Part shown: positions 1 to 8,142 of the stretch, one piece after another
Layout: each line of letters opens with the position of its first letter
How positions within the stretch are numbered: the first letter of the stretch is position 1
DNA from: an uncultured Eubacteriales bacterium
Lineage (GTDB): Bacteria > Bacillota > Clostridia > Oscillospirales > Oscillospiraceae
DNA length: 64,000 bases
Assembly (NCBI GenBank): GCA_902492005.1
Contig: CABUJV010000006.1
Coordinates: 13,333 to 77,332, forward strand
Direction: 5' to 3'
Translations under genes and position numbers: made by a program
Notes under the pieces: model-generated
Seen by the model: the letters and a program-made list of their open reading frames with translations, nothing else
What the model was told of the DNA's origin: nothing
The model's database searches: none

Positions 1-311
1 TCCGGGGGGGCGAGATCGTCCCCACCTTCGCCTGCGGGGCCACCTTCGGCTGCACCGCGGCCCCTCTGCTGGGCCTGTCTCCCTCCTTCGGCGGAGCGGT
101 GGGCGTGGCGGCCGTCTTCTGCGGCGTCACCAACTGCCCCCTGTCCTCCATCCTTCTGGCCTACGAGCTTTTCGGCGGTCGGGGCCTGCCCCTGTTCGCC
201 CTGGCCATCGCCGTGTCCTACCGCCTGTCCGGCTACACCGGGCTGTATAGCGAGCAGCAAATCGTGTATTCTAAGATCGTCCCCAGACAAATCAACAAAA
301 AGGCGGAGTGA
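1..311 (+). CDS. ClC-family chloride channel/transporter, C-terminal fragment
   Basis: Only the last 102 codons are in the window; the frame is open from base 3 to the TGA at 309-311. The fragment begins near GGEIVP, continues through a glycine-rich helix and the segment NCPLSSILLAYELFGG, and then a last hydrophobic stretch. This matches the final membrane helices of ClC chloride channels or Cl-/H+ antiporters, integral membrane proteins that move chloride across the cytoplasmic membrane. It ends in a short basic tail with no CBS domains, as in simple bacterial ClC proteins. Gating residues lie upstream of the window, so channel versus exchanger cannot be decided. Confidence 0.8.
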   Translation, partial: RGGEIVPTFACGATFGCTAAPLLGLSPSFGGAVGVAAVFCGVTNCPLSSILLAYELFGGRGLPLFALAIAVSYRLSGYTGLYSEQQIVYSKIVPRQINKKAE

Positions 312-326
312 CACGCCGGCGCGGCT

Positions 327-566
327 TCAGGCCCGCAGGCTCCCCAGCGCCAGCCCCAGGGCCAGCGTCCGGAGAAAGAGGCTCTTCCGGCTCTCCTGCT
401 CCAGCTCGTTGTCGGCCCGGCAGTAGGCCCGAAAGGCGGAGGCACACGCCGAGGCCAGCAGCTCTTCTTCCAGGGCTTCCCGGCGGAGGCTGGCCTCCCG
501 GTGACCGGGGACATAGGGGAGTTTTTGCTCGGTGAGCTCGAAGAGCTCCTGCAATAAGTCGGACAT
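327..566 (-). CDS. Small helical protein of unknown function
   Basis: A 79-residue reading frame convergent with the ClC gene. The ATG at 566 is preferred over the in-frame ATG at 572, because the Shine-Dalgarno CAGGAGG (574-580) is one base from the ATG at 572 but seven bases from the one at 566. The protein is predicted to be helical, acidic in the middle and hydrophobic at the C-terminus (RTLALGLALGSL). Short clostridial proteins of the DUF6809 type end similarly, but the resemblance is weak and I do not assign a function. It is divergent from the XRE regulator at 638 and shares its intergenic region, so that regulator may control it. Confidence 0.5.
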   Translation of the reverse strand: MSDLLQELFELTEQKLPYVPGHREASLRREALEEELLASACASAFRAYCRADNELEQESRKSLFLRTLALGLALGSLRA

Positions 567-602
567 ATGCATGCCTCCTGATCAATCGTTCACCTCATTA
601 TA

Positions 603-622
603 ACATGAATGTTTGTTCATGT
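603..622. promoter_or_regulatory. Inverted repeat, candidate operator of the XRE regulator
   Basis: ACATGAA and TTCATGT form a perfect 7-bp inverted repeat around the 6-bp centre TGTTTG. It lies between the divergent starts at 566 (minus) and 638 (plus), 16 bases before the XRE start. A dyad of this size is typical of XRE-family autoregulation. The assignment is inferred from position and symmetry only. Confidence 0.45.
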
Positions 623-637
623 CAAGGAGTGATAACC

Positions 638-850
638 ATGGATATTTTTGCACAACGACTGCGAATTTTGCGGCAGAATCTGGGCGTGACACAAGAGACT
701 GTCGCAGATGCCATTGGCGTCACCAGCCGGACCTACATCCGCTATGAGAAAGGCGAACGGGAACCTGTGATTTCCTTGTTAACCGTAATTGCCGATTACT
801 TTGGCGTTTCCGCCGACTATTTGCTGGGCCGTTCAGACCAGCGGAAGTAG
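638..850 (+). CDS. XRE-family HTH transcriptional regulator
   Basis: A 70-residue protein that is essentially one Cro/C1-type helix-turn-helix domain: MDIFAQRLRILRQNLGVTQ, a recognition region around GVTSRTYIRYEKGEREP, and the usual C-terminal helix ending ADYFGVSADYLLGRSD. The ATG at 638 is preferred over upstream in-frame codons because AAGGAG at 624-629 sits eight bases before it. Small single-domain XRE proteins of this kind usually repress their own promoter and a neighbour, and the dyad at 603-622 is the obvious site here. The target and inducer cannot be read from the sequence. DNA-binding function is nearly certain; the regulon is unknown. Confidence 0.85.
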   Translation: MDIFAQRLRILRQNLGVTQETVADAIGVTSRTYIRYEKGEREPVISLLTVIADYFGVSADYLLGRSDQRK

Positions 851-871
851 AAGGCCTCCTGCCTCCGGCGG

Positions 872-1142
872 CGCCCCTTTTTTGGAAAAGGGGCGGGAAA
901 AGCAGTCAGGGCGGGGGATTCCGATTTCCCCCGCCCCGACACCCCACCCCTTGAAACGGCCAATCAGGGGAGACCGCGGTCCCCCCTATTGGATGTACCC
1001 CCCCGGGGGGCGCGCCCCGGGGGAATGAATCCAAACAAGGGGGCCGCAGCCCCCTTGGCTGGTCGTTTTAAGGGGAAATTCCAAAGAGGGGAAAATCGAA
1101 ATCCCCTTCTTTCCGTCCCCTTTCTTCGGGAAGAAAGGGGAC
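872..1142. repeat. Long imperfect inverted-repeat element filling the gap before sdaAB
   Basis: The roughly 370-base gap between the XRE gene and sdaAB is filled by one large palindromic element. The left arm (872 to about 1000) and the reverse complement of the right arm (about 1020 to 1142) can be aligned along nearly their whole length, for example CCCCTTGAAACGGCCAATCA (951-970) against the complement of about 1052-1072. Each arm also has its own hairpin: 872-895 (10-bp arms) and 909-936 (10-bp arms) on the left, 1115-1142 (12-bp arms) on the right. The centre near 1001-1020 is GC-only (CCCCGGGGGGCGCGCCCCGG). No gene-like frame is present. It could be a MITE-like element or a very long transcript hairpin. 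Confidence 0.8.
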
Positions 1143-1218
1143 CCCTGCGCGGGAGCGCCGCTCCCATGCGGGGGCCATCCCGGAGTGCCCCCTATTTCTT
1201 TTCCCAAAGGAGATCGTC

Positions 1219-1887
1219 ATGAACATCTTCGACATCATGGGTCCCATCATGGTGGGACCGTCGTCCTCCCACACCGCCGGGGCGGCCCGCATCGGCCTCA
1301 TCACCCGGCGGCTGCTGGGCGAACAGCCCGTGGCCGCCGCCCTCATCCTCCACGGCTCCTTCGCCGCCACCGGCCGGGGCCACGGCACCGACCGGGCTCT
1401 GGTGGCCGGCCTGCTGGGCCTGTCCCCCGACGACCCCCGCCTGCCTCAGTCCTTCGCCCTGGCCCGGGAGGCGGACATGGACCTCAGCGTCTCCGCCGCC
1501 GTCATTCGGGGCGCCCACCCCAACACCGCCATCCTCCGGGTGGAGAACCGGGAGGGCCGGGTGCTGGAGGTCAACGCCTCCTCTCTGGGGGGAGGCCGGG
1601 TGCGGGTCAACGCCATCGACGGCATGGAGGCCGCCTTCACCGGCGACTACCCCACCCTCATCATCCGCAACGAGGACAAGCCCGGCCAGGTGGCCGAGGT
1701 GGCGGGCCTGCTGTCCGAACACGGGGTGAACATCGCCGCCATGCAGCTCTACCGGGACCGCCGGGGCGGCCTGGCCGTCATGGTCATCGAGAGCGACCAG
1801 CCCATCCCCGAGGGGATGGCCGGCTATCTGCGCACCCTGCCCGGCATCGTCCGGTGCACCTATCTGAACATGGGGGAGGCGGACTGA
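1219..1887 (+). CDS. sdaAB: L-serine dehydratase, beta subunit
   Basis: 222 residues, starting at an ATG eight bases after AAAGGAG. The N-terminal domain has the family signature FDIMGPIMVGPSSSHTAGA, which in serine dehydratases contributes to the substrate site. The C-terminal part (about 145-222) is an ACT domain (RNEDKPGQVAEVAGLLSEHG) like that of the Bacillus-type two-subunit enzyme. With the alpha subunit encoded one base downstream, it forms an oxygen-sensitive [4Fe-4S] enzyme that converts L-serine to pyruvate and ammonia. The length is normal for the beta subunit. The gene follows the large inverted repeat at 872-1142, which may lie in its leader. Confidence 0.95.
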   Translation: MNIFDIMGPIMVGPSSSHTAGAARIGLITRRLLGEQPVAAALILHGSFAATGRGHGTDRALVAGLLGLSPDDPRLPQSFALAREADMDLSVSAAVIRGAHPNTAILRVENREGRVLEVNASSLGGGRVRVNAIDGMEAAFTGDYPTLIIRNEDKPGQVAEVAGLLSEHGVNIAAMQLYRDRRGGLAVMVIESDQPIPEGMAGYLRTLPGIVRCTYLNMGEAD

Positions 1888-1888
1888 T

Positions 1889-2746
1889 ATGGCGTTTCAT
1901 TCCGTGGAGCACCTGCTCCGGGCCGCGCTGGACCGCCCGCTGTGGGAGGCCGTGCTGCTGGACGACCTGCGGGACCGGGGCGTGGAGCGGGAGGCCTCCT
2001 GGGCCCGGATGGCCGGACTGTGGGAGGCCATGCGGGCCTCGGCAGCAGGCTACGACCCGGACAAGCGTTCGGCCTGCGGGCTCACCGGCGGCGCCGCCGC
2101 CAAGGTGGAGGCCGCCGGAGTGGAGCTCTCCGGGGCCTTCGTCACCCAGGTCATGGCCACCGCCCTCAAGGTGGCCGAGTGCAACGCCTGCATGGGCCGC
2201 ATCGTGGCCGCCCCCACCGCGGGAGCCAGCGGCGTACTCCCGGCGGTGCTGCTGCCGGTGCAGGAGAAATACGCCCTGGCCGATGAGGAGATCCTCCAGG
2301 CGCTCTATGTCTCCGCCGGCTTCGGGCAGGTCATTGCCACCCGGGCCTCCATCGCCGGGGCGGAAGGGGGCTGTCAGGCCGAGGTGGGCTCCGCCTCCGC
2401 CATGGCCACCGCCGCCCTGGTCCACCTGCTGGGCGGGCGCCCGGAACAGATGGCCGCCGCCTGCGCCACCGCCCTGCAAAACCTGATGGGCCTGGTGTGC
2501 GACCCGGTAGCCGGGCTGGTGGAGCTGCCCTGCGTGGGCCGCAACGTCATCGGGGCCATGAACGCCCTGTCCGCCGCTGAGCTGGCCCTGGCCGGGGCGG
2601 CCAGCCCCATCCCCTGCGATGAGGTCATCGACGCCATGCGGGCGGTAGGGGACCAGATGCCCACCGCCCTGAAGGAGACCGGAGGCGGCGGTATCGCCGC
2701 CACGCCCACGGGCCGCCGCATCGCCGAGCAGATGCGCAGCCTCTGA
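1889..2746 (+). CDS. sdaAA: L-serine dehydratase, iron-sulfur alpha subunit
   Basis: 285 residues, beginning one base after the sdaAB stop, with GGGGGAGG in the end of sdaAB as ribosome site; the two genes are clearly co-translated. Conserved cysteines that can bind the catalytic [4Fe-4S] cluster are visible in SACGLTGG, AECNACMGR, GLVCDPVAG and ELPCVGRN, together with the glycine-rich PTAGASGVLPAVLL. The enzyme removes water from L-serine to give pyruvate and ammonia, a common step in amino acid fermentation by anaerobes. The alpha subunit is complete and of normal size. Confidence 0.95.
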   Translation: MAFHSVEHLLRAALDRPLWEAVLLDDLRDRGVEREASWARMAGLWEAMRASAAGYDPDKRSACGLTGGAAAKVEAAGVELSGAFVTQVMATALKVAECNACMGRIVAAPTAGASGVLPAVLLPVQEKYALADEEILQALYVSAGFGQVIATRASIAGAEGGCQAEVGSASAMATAALVHLLGGRPEQMAAACATALQNLMGLVCDPVAGLVELPCVGRNVIGAMNALSAAELALAGAASPIPCDEVIDAMRAVGDQMPTALKETGGGGIAATPTGRRIAEQMRSL

Positions 2747-2766
2747 TTTAGAAAGGAGAAAGAGAC

Positions 2767-3144
2767 ATGATCCGCTTTGCCCACGAAAATTTCAACGTGC
2801 TGGATCTGGACCGCAGCCTGCGCTTCTACCGAGACGCCCTGGGCCTGGCCCCCATCCGGGAGACCAACGCCAAGGACGGCTCTTTCAAGTTGGTCTATCT
2901 GGGGGACGGGGTCACCGGCTTCGAGCTGGAGCTGACCTGGCTGAAGGACCGCGCGGAGGCCTATGACCTGGGCGAGGGGGAGTTCCACCTGGCCTTCGTC
3001 ACCGACGAATTCGACCTGTGGCACGCCAAGCACCGGGAGATGGGCTGCATCTGCTTTGAAAACCCGGCCATGGGCATCTACTTCATCGAAGACCCCGACG
3101 GCTACTGGATCGAGATCATCCCCGACCGGAAATCCAAAAAGTAA
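2767..3144 (+). CDS. VOC-superfamily protein, lactoylglutathione lyase-like
   Basis: 125 residues with a ribosome site AGAAAGGAG just upstream. Two beta-alpha-beta-beta-beta halves of the vicinal oxygen chelate fold are visible. The N-terminal half begins MIRFAHENFNVLDLDRSLRF with a metal-ligand-type His near the start, and the C-terminal half ends in the diagnostic FIEDPDGYWIEIIP, whose Glu is the usual last metal ligand. This pattern is the glyoxalase I (GloA) type, which isomerises the hemithioacetal of methylglyoxal. Many Firmicutes homologues of this size are only GloA-like, so the substrate is uncertain. It follows the serine dehydratase genes by 20 bases and is probably in the same transcript. 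Confidence 0.8.
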   Translation: MIRFAHENFNVLDLDRSLRFYRDALGLAPIRETNAKDGSFKLVYLGDGVTGFELELTWLKDRAEAYDLGEGEFHLAFVTDEFDLWHAKHREMGCICFENPAMGIYFIEDPDGYWIEIIPDRKSKK

Positions 3145-3146
3145 CC

Positions 3147-4229
3147 ATGGCAAGAAGCGACCAGGGCCGGCTGGCCTATGCCGATCTGCTGCGGGTGTTC
3201 GCCTGTCTGGCCGTCATTGTGGTCCACGTCTCCGGCGGCTGGCTGGAGTCCCTCCCCGCCGGGACCGCGGACTGGAATCTCCTCAACGCCTGGGACTGCC
3301 TGGCACACTGGTGCGTCCCCGTATTCGTCATGTGCTCGGGCATGTTCCTGCTGGACCCCAAAAAGTCTCTCACCTGGCCCCACCTGCTGTTCCGCTACCT
3401 GCTGCGGGCGGCCGCGGCCCTGGTGTTCTGGGGGATGGTCTATGCCCTGATGAACACCGTCCTCTTCCGCGGCCTCACCCTGCGGGGCCTGTGGGACGCC
3501 CTGTACGCCGTGGTGCTGGGCAACGTGCCCACCCACCTATGGTTCTTGTATATGGTGGCGGGGCTCTATCTGCTCACCCCCCTGCTCCGCGCCTTCGTTC
3601 GGGGCGCCAGGCGCAGCGACTTCCACTGGTTCTTTCTGGTGGTCTTTCTCTTCGTCTATGTGCTGCCCCTGTTCCTGCGGCTCCGGGGCAGCCAGACGGC
3701 GGAGCTTTACGTCAACAAGCTCTACCTCAACTTCACCCTGGCCTACCCGCCCCTGGCCTACGTGGGGTACTTCGTCGCGGGCTACTATTTGAAGGAGTAC
3801 ACCCTGGGCCGCCTGGCCGAGGGTGTGATCTACGTGCTGGGCGCCGCCGGGGCCGCCGCCACGGTGTGGGGCTCCGCCGCCCTCAACGCAGGCAACGGTC
3901 CGGGGCAGTTCAACGGCCTGATGATGAGCTACCTCACCCCAAACGTATGCGCCATGTCGGTGGCCGTGTTCGTTCTGTTCCGGTATGTGCTGGGCCTCAG
4001 CGATGAGCGCTCCCGCCGTGCCCGGGTCAGCCATGCCGCCGGTTACACCTTCGGCGTCTATCTGGTCCATGTCGTCTTTCTCACCCTGCTGCGCTACTTC
4101 GGACTGTCCAATCCCCCCATCACTCCGATGCTGGCGGTGCCCCTGCTGACCCTGGCCATCGCCGTGCCCAGCTTCGCCGTATCCTGGCTTCTCCGCAAGA
4201 TCCCGGTGGTGGGCCGCTACATCACCTGA
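3147..4229 (+). CDS. Acyltransferase 3 family membrane protein (first copy)
   Basis: 360 residues with about ten hydrophobic segments. The family signature is at the N-terminus: RLAYADLLRVFACLAVIVVH, where Arg and His are the conserved acyltransferase-3 residues. DWNLLNAWDCLAHWCVPVFV and THLWFLYMVAGLYLLTPLL follow, as in OafA/WecH-like O-acetyltransferases, which move acetyl groups from the cytosol to surface glycans. The gene starts two bases after the preceding stop with only a weak ribosome site, suggesting translational coupling. It is the first of four genes (to 8142) that together look like a cell-surface acylation module. The acceptor cannot be named from sequence. Confidence 0.85.
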   Translation: MARSDQGRLAYADLLRVFACLAVIVVHVSGGWLESLPAGTADWNLLNAWDCLAHWCVPVFVMCSGMFLLDPKKSLTWPHLLFRYLLRAAAALVFWGMVYALMNTVLFRGLTLRGLWDALYAVVLGNVPTHLWFLYMVAGLYLLTPLLRAFVRGARRSDFHWFFLVVFLFVYVLPLFLRLRGSQTAELYVNKLYLNFTLAYPPLAYVGYFVAGYYLKEYTLGRLAEGVIYVLGAAGAAATVWGSAALNAGNGPGQFNGLMMSYLTPNVCAMSVAVFVLFRYVLGLSDERSRRARVSHAAGYTFGVYLVHVVFLTLLRYFGLSNPPITPMLAVPLLTLAIAVPSFAVSWLLRKIPVVGRYIT

Positions 4230-4248
4230 CCCAAAGGAGGTCCTCCCC

Positions 4249-5286
4249 ATGGATGCCACCCTGCTGGAGCGCCCCGCGGCCGGGCGGACGGAACGGCTGG
4301 CCTGGGCCGACCTGCTGCGGGTTCTGGCCACCTTCGCCGTCATTCTGCTCCATGTCTCCACCACCTGGCTGGCCATGGCGGAGGAGGGCTCGGCGGAGTG
4401 GACGGCGCTGATGATCTGGGACGGGCTGGTCCGCTGGTGCGTGCCGGTGTTCGTCCTGCTGTCCGGGGCCTTTCTGCTGGACCCGGACAAACCCCTGACC
4501 TTTCGCTCCCTGCTCCGGGGCCACCTGCCCCGCATTCTCGCCGCCCTGCTGGCCTGGGGCTTTTTCTACAACCTCATTTACTTTCGTGGCTCCGGGGCGG
4601 CGGGCGTCCGGAACGCCCTGCTGCTCACCCTGCGGGGACAGACGGAGTATCACCTGTGGTATCTCTACATGCTGCTGGGTCTGTACCTGCTCACCCCCGT
4701 CCTCCGGGGATTGGTCCGGGGCTGTTCCCGGCGGGAGCTGGAGTGGCTGCTGGCCCTCTGGTTCCTGGCGGGGCTGCTGCTCCCCACCCTGCTCACCTTT
4801 TTCCCCAGCACGGGGGCCTACCACTGGCTCCAGCAGTTGGACATTCCCCTCATCCGGGGCTATCTGGGCTATTACGTAGCGGGGTACTACCTGCGGACCT
4901 ACGGCCTGAGGCCCCGTGCCCGGTACGCCGTCTACGCCCTGGGTCTGGCCGGTCTGGCCGCCACCCTGGCCCTGGGCGGCGACGTATACGGCTACCTCAC
5001 CCCCAACGTGGCCTGCACCGCCTGCGGGCTGTTCCTGCTGTGCCGGCAGGTCTTCAGCTCTGGGCGGTTCCGGCTGGACTGGGCGGTGGTTCTGTCCAGA
5101 TATTCCTTCGGCATCTACCTAAGCCACGTGCTCTTCATCATGGTCCTCAGCCGCCTGGGACTGCACACCCTCCGGTTCACCCCGTTGCTCTCCACGCCGC
5201 TGCTGTCCCTGCTGGTCTTTTTCTGCGCCGCCGTCACCGCCCGGGCGCTGCGGAAGCTCCCGGGGGTGGGAGCCTACATTACGTAA
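4249..5286 (+). CDS. Acyltransferase 3 family membrane protein (second copy)
   Basis: 345 residues, preceded by AAAGGAGGT at good spacing. It is a clear paralogue of the gene just upstream: both share the LAWADLLRVLATFAV-like start with the conserved histidine, the CVPVFV segment, a HLWYLYMLLGLYLLTPVLR segment, the VAGYYL segment and the SFGIYLSHVLF ending. The two probably arose by tandem duplication followed by divergence and may act on different acceptors or positions. About ten membrane helices are predicted. The likely role is O-acyl transfer onto an extracellular polysaccharide or wall polymer together with the MBOAT protein that follows. Confidence 0.85.
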   Translation: MDATLLERPAAGRTERLAWADLLRVLATFAVILLHVSTTWLAMAEEGSAEWTALMIWDGLVRWCVPVFVLLSGAFLLDPDKPLTFRSLLRGHLPRILAALLAWGFFYNLIYFRGSGAAGVRNALLLTLRGQTEYHLWYLYMLLGLYLLTPVLRGLVRGCSRRELEWLLALWFLAGLLLPTLLTFFPSTGAYHWLQQLDIPLIRGYLGYYVAGYYLRTYGLRPRARYAVYALGLAGLAATLALGGDVYGYLTPNVACTACGLFLLCRQVFSSGRFRLDWAVVLSRYSFGIYLSHVLFIMVLSRLGLHTLRFTPLLSTPLLSLLVFFCAAVTARALRKLPGVGAYIT

Positions 5287-5307
5287 ACCATAAGGAGTCT
5301 GCCGCCC

Positions 5308-6741
5308 ATGCTCTTCTCCAGTTCGGTCTTTCTCTTCGCCTACCTGCCCATCGTCCTGGCGGTCTACTACATCCCCCTCCGGGGCCTGCGCCGGGCGCAG
5401 AATTTCTTCCTGCTGGTGGCCTCCCTGCTCTTCTACGCCTGGGGGGAGCCCTGGTTCGTGCTGGTCATGGCGGCCTCCATCGCGGCCAACTACGGCTTTG
5501 GCCTCTGGGTCCACGCCCGGCTGTGCCGCCGCCGGAGCGTCCGGCTCCCGGTGACGGCGGCTGCGGCGTGCAACCTGGGGCTGCTCTTTTCCTTCAAATA
5601 CCTCACCTTTACCCTGACCAACCTGGGCCGGCTGGGCTTTGCGGTCCCCGCCCCGGTCATCGGCCTGCCCATCGGCATCTCCTTTTTTACCTTTCAGGCC
5701 ATGAGCTATGTCTTCGACGTGGCCCGGGGCAAGACCCGGGTCCAGCGCAGCCTTCTGAATTTGGGGCTGTATATCTCCTTCTTCCCCCAGCTCATCGCCG
5801 GGCCCATCGTCAAATATTCCACCATCGCGGAAGAAATCCTCCGCCGCCGGGAAAACTGGGCGGACTTCTCCGCCGGGTGCTGCCGGTTCGTGGTGGGGCT
5901 GGGGAAGAAGGTATTGCTGGCCAACCAGTTGGCCAGCATTGCCGACGCCGCCTGGGGGGCCGTAGGCGGCGTCGGCCTGTCCATGCCCTTCGCCTGGCTG
6001 GGTTCGCTGTGCTATACTCTTCAGATCTACTTTGACTTCTCCGGCTACTCCGACATGTCCATCGGCCTGGGCCGGATGTTTGGATTTCACTTTTTGGAAA
6101 ACTTCAACTACCCCTATCAGTCCGCCTCCATCACGGAGTTCTGGCGGCGCTGGCACATTTCCCTGTCCTCCTGGTTCCGCGACTACGTTTACATCCCCCT
6201 GGGGGGCTCCCGGGCGGACCGGAGCTGGAAGCTGCTGCGGAATCTGTTCGTGGTCTGGCTGCTCACCGGCGTGTGGCACGGGGCCAACTGGACCTTCGTG
6301 TGCTGGGGCCTGTACTACTTCGTCCTGCTGTGCCTGGAGAAGTTCTGGCACGCCGGCGAGTGGCTGCCCCGGCCCCTGAAATGGCTGTTTACCCTTCTTC
6401 TGGTCAACTTCGGCTGGGTCCTCTTCCGGGCCGACGACCTGGGCGCCGCCGGGCAGTTCCTGGCCGCCATGTTCAACTTCGGCGCCCAGCCCGACCCACT
6501 GGACCTGGCGGGCTACTACCTGCGGCAGTATGCCGTGGTGCTGTTCTTCGCCGCGCTGTTCTCCTTCCCCGTGGCCCGGTGGCTGTCGGAGCGGGTGGGG
6601 CGCTATTTCCGCCGCTACGCCGCCCACGTCCTGCCCATGTGGGGGGCGGTCTACTCCCTGACCCTGCTCACCGTCCTGCTGACGGCGGCGGCCTATCTGG
6701 TAAAGGGCACCTACAACCCCTTCATCTACTTCAATTTCTAG
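5308..6741 (+). CDS. MBOAT-family O-acyltransferase (AlgI/PatA-like)
   Basis: 477 residues, polytopic, starting after AAGGAG. The sequence opens with the MLFSSSVFLFAYLPIVLAVY pattern common to AlgI-type proteins. It contains the landmarks ITEFWRRWHISLSSWFRDY and YIPLGGSR, and the catalytic histidine region LTGVWHGANWTFVCWG. MBOAT proteins of this class pass an acyl group across the membrane for O-acetylation of alginate, peptidoglycan or other surface glycans. Members of this group are usually paired with an SGNH/DHHW partner, and exactly such a gene follows 12 bases downstream. Catalytic motifs are intact. Confidence 0.93.
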   Translation: MLFSSSVFLFAYLPIVLAVYYIPLRGLRRAQNFFLLVASLLFYAWGEPWFVLVMAASIAANYGFGLWVHARLCRRRSVRLPVTAAAACNLGLLFSFKYLTFTLTNLGRLGFAVPAPVIGLPIGISFFTFQAMSYVFDVARGKTRVQRSLLNLGLYISFFPQLIAGPIVKYSTIAEEILRRRENWADFSAGCCRFVVGLGKKVLLANQLASIADAAWGAVGGVGLSMPFAWLGSLCYTLQIYFDFSGYSDMSIGLGRMFGFHFLENFNYPYQSASITEFWRRWHISLSSWFRDYVYIPLGGSRADRSWKLLRNLFVVWLLTGVWHGANWTFVCWGLYYFVLLCLEKFWHAGEWLPRPLKWLFTLLLVNFGWVLFRADDLGAAGQFLAAMFNFGAQPDPLDLAGYYLRQYAVVLFFAALFSFPVARWLSERVGRYFRRYAAHVLPMWGAVYSLTLLTVLLTAAAYLVKGTYNPFIYFNF

Positions 6742-6753
6742 AGGAGGTCCACC

Positions 6754-8142
6754 ATGGCAAACCGTGAATCCTGGGGGGCTGTCCTCTTTCTGGCCACTCT
6801 GCTGGCCGGGGCGGTCTTTCTCTTCTCCGGGCTCTACGACCCCGGCCCGGAGCGGGCGGGCGTACTCCTGCCCCAGCGGAGCGCCGCCTATGTCACCCGC
6901 CTGTCCCGGGACCTGGACCGCTCCGCGCCGGGCATCTCCGGGCAGGCGGAGGCGGTGGAGCCCACTCCCCTGCTGGCCGCCGTCCAGGACAAGATCGCCG
7001 CCGCCGAGCCCGCCGCCAACTCCCTGCTGGACCGCAATCACCTGTTCATCCAGCTCTACGGCGCCGCCCAGCGCCTGACCCAGCGGCAGGTGGTGGACGA
7101 CGCCGACCCCCGCTACTCGGTGGTCCGGCTCACCGACGGCACCCTCGCCTTCGTCAACGCCGAGGAGGCGGACACCGCCTCCCACGGCAAGGCCCTGGCC
7201 CGGCTGCGGAACCAGCTGGGCAAGCGGGACATCCCCCTGCTCTACCTCCAGGCCCCCGGCAAGGTGGCGCCGGAGGACGGCCGCCTGCCCGCGGGGGTGG
7301 CCGATCACAGCAACGACTACGCCGACGCCCTGCTGGCCGAGCTGGAGGTCCAGGGTGTGGACCATGTGGACTTCCGGGACCTGTTCGCCGCCAGGGAGGA
7401 CCGGGACTGGAGCTCCTGGTTTTTCGCCACCGACCACCACTGGACCCCCGAGGCGGCCTTCACCGCCTGCGGCGCGCTGTTCGAGCTTCTGGAGTCCGAC
7501 TACGGCTATGCCATTCCGGCTGAATACCGCGACCGGGCCCAATTCACCGTGGAGACCTGGGAGGACTGGTTCCTGGGCAGCCAGGGCAAGCGGGTGGGCA
7601 CCCTTTACGGCGGGGTGGACGGCATCGAGCTGTGGAAGCCCGTTTTTGAGACCGATTTTACCTACTCGGTACCCATCTACGAGATTGAGCGCACCGGCCC
7701 CTTCGAGGAATCCCTTCTCTTCCCCGAGCGGCTGGAGGAGAAGGACTACTTTGGCGGCAACCCTTACACCCTCTACGCCGGGGGCGACTACCCCCTGGCC
7801 CGCATTTACAACCGCAAAAACGTGGACGGGCCCCGCATCCTGCTGCTGCGGGACTCCTACGCCTGTGCCATGACCCCCTTCCTGGCCCTGGGCTGCTCCG
7901 AGCTCATCACCGTGGACCTGCGCTACTTTCACGAAAACCTGCTGACCTACGCCGATTGGCTCAAGCCCGACCTGGTGCTGGTGCTGTATACCACCGGCAG
8001 CACGGCGCAGGACGCCCTGTTCGAGTTTCTCCCCACTCTGGCGGCCAACCCCGCTGAAAGCGGTCCGCCCGCCGTACAGCGCCCCCTGCCCGCCGGGGCT
8101 CTGCTGGCCGAACCGTCTCTGCGCCGGCCCAAGTCCGCATGA
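6754..8142 (+). CDS. DHHW family protein (AlgX/AlgJ SGNH-like acyl transfer partner)
   Basis: 462 residues with one N-terminal membrane segment (AVLFLATLLAGAVFLFSGLY), so it is probably anchored outside the cell. The diagnostic ATDHHWTPEAAF motif is near residue 230 and the LLLRDSYACAMTPFLA motif near 370; in AlgX/AlgJ proteins these supply the catalytic Asp-His and Ser of an SGNH hydrolase-like domain. Such proteins complete transfer of an acetyl group delivered by the MBOAT partner. The gene follows the MBOAT gene after 12 bases with AGAGGAGG as ribosome site, so the two are one functional unit. The target polymer is unknown. Confidence 0.88.
   Translation: MANRESWGAVLFLATLLAGAVFLFSGLYDPGPERAGVLLPQRSAAYVTRLSRDLDRSAPGISGQAEAVEPTPLLAAVQDKIAAAEPAANSLLDRNHLFIQLYGAAQRLTQRQVVDDADPRYSVVRLTDGTLAFVNAEEADTASHGKALARLRNQLGKRDIPLLYLQAPGKVAPEDGRLPAGVADHSNDYADALLAELEVQGVDHVDFRDLFAAREDRDWSSWFFATDHHWTPEAAFTACGALFELLESDYGYAIPAEYRDRAQFTVETWEDWFLGSQGKRVGTLYGGVDGIELWKPVFETDFTYSVPIYEIERTGPFEESLLFPERLEEKDYFGGNPYTLYAGGDYPLARIYNRKNVDGPRILLLRDSYACAMTPFLALGCSELITVDLRYFHENLLTYADWLKPDLVLVLYTTGSTAQDALFEFLPTLAANPAESGPPAVQRPLPAGALLAEPSLRRPKSA

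Noticed and set aside
1185..2486. A 433-codon plus-strand frame over the serine dehydratase genes
   Set aside because: It is an Arg/Pro-rich alternative frame across two genes whose real frames show the serine dehydratase motifs and cluster cysteines.
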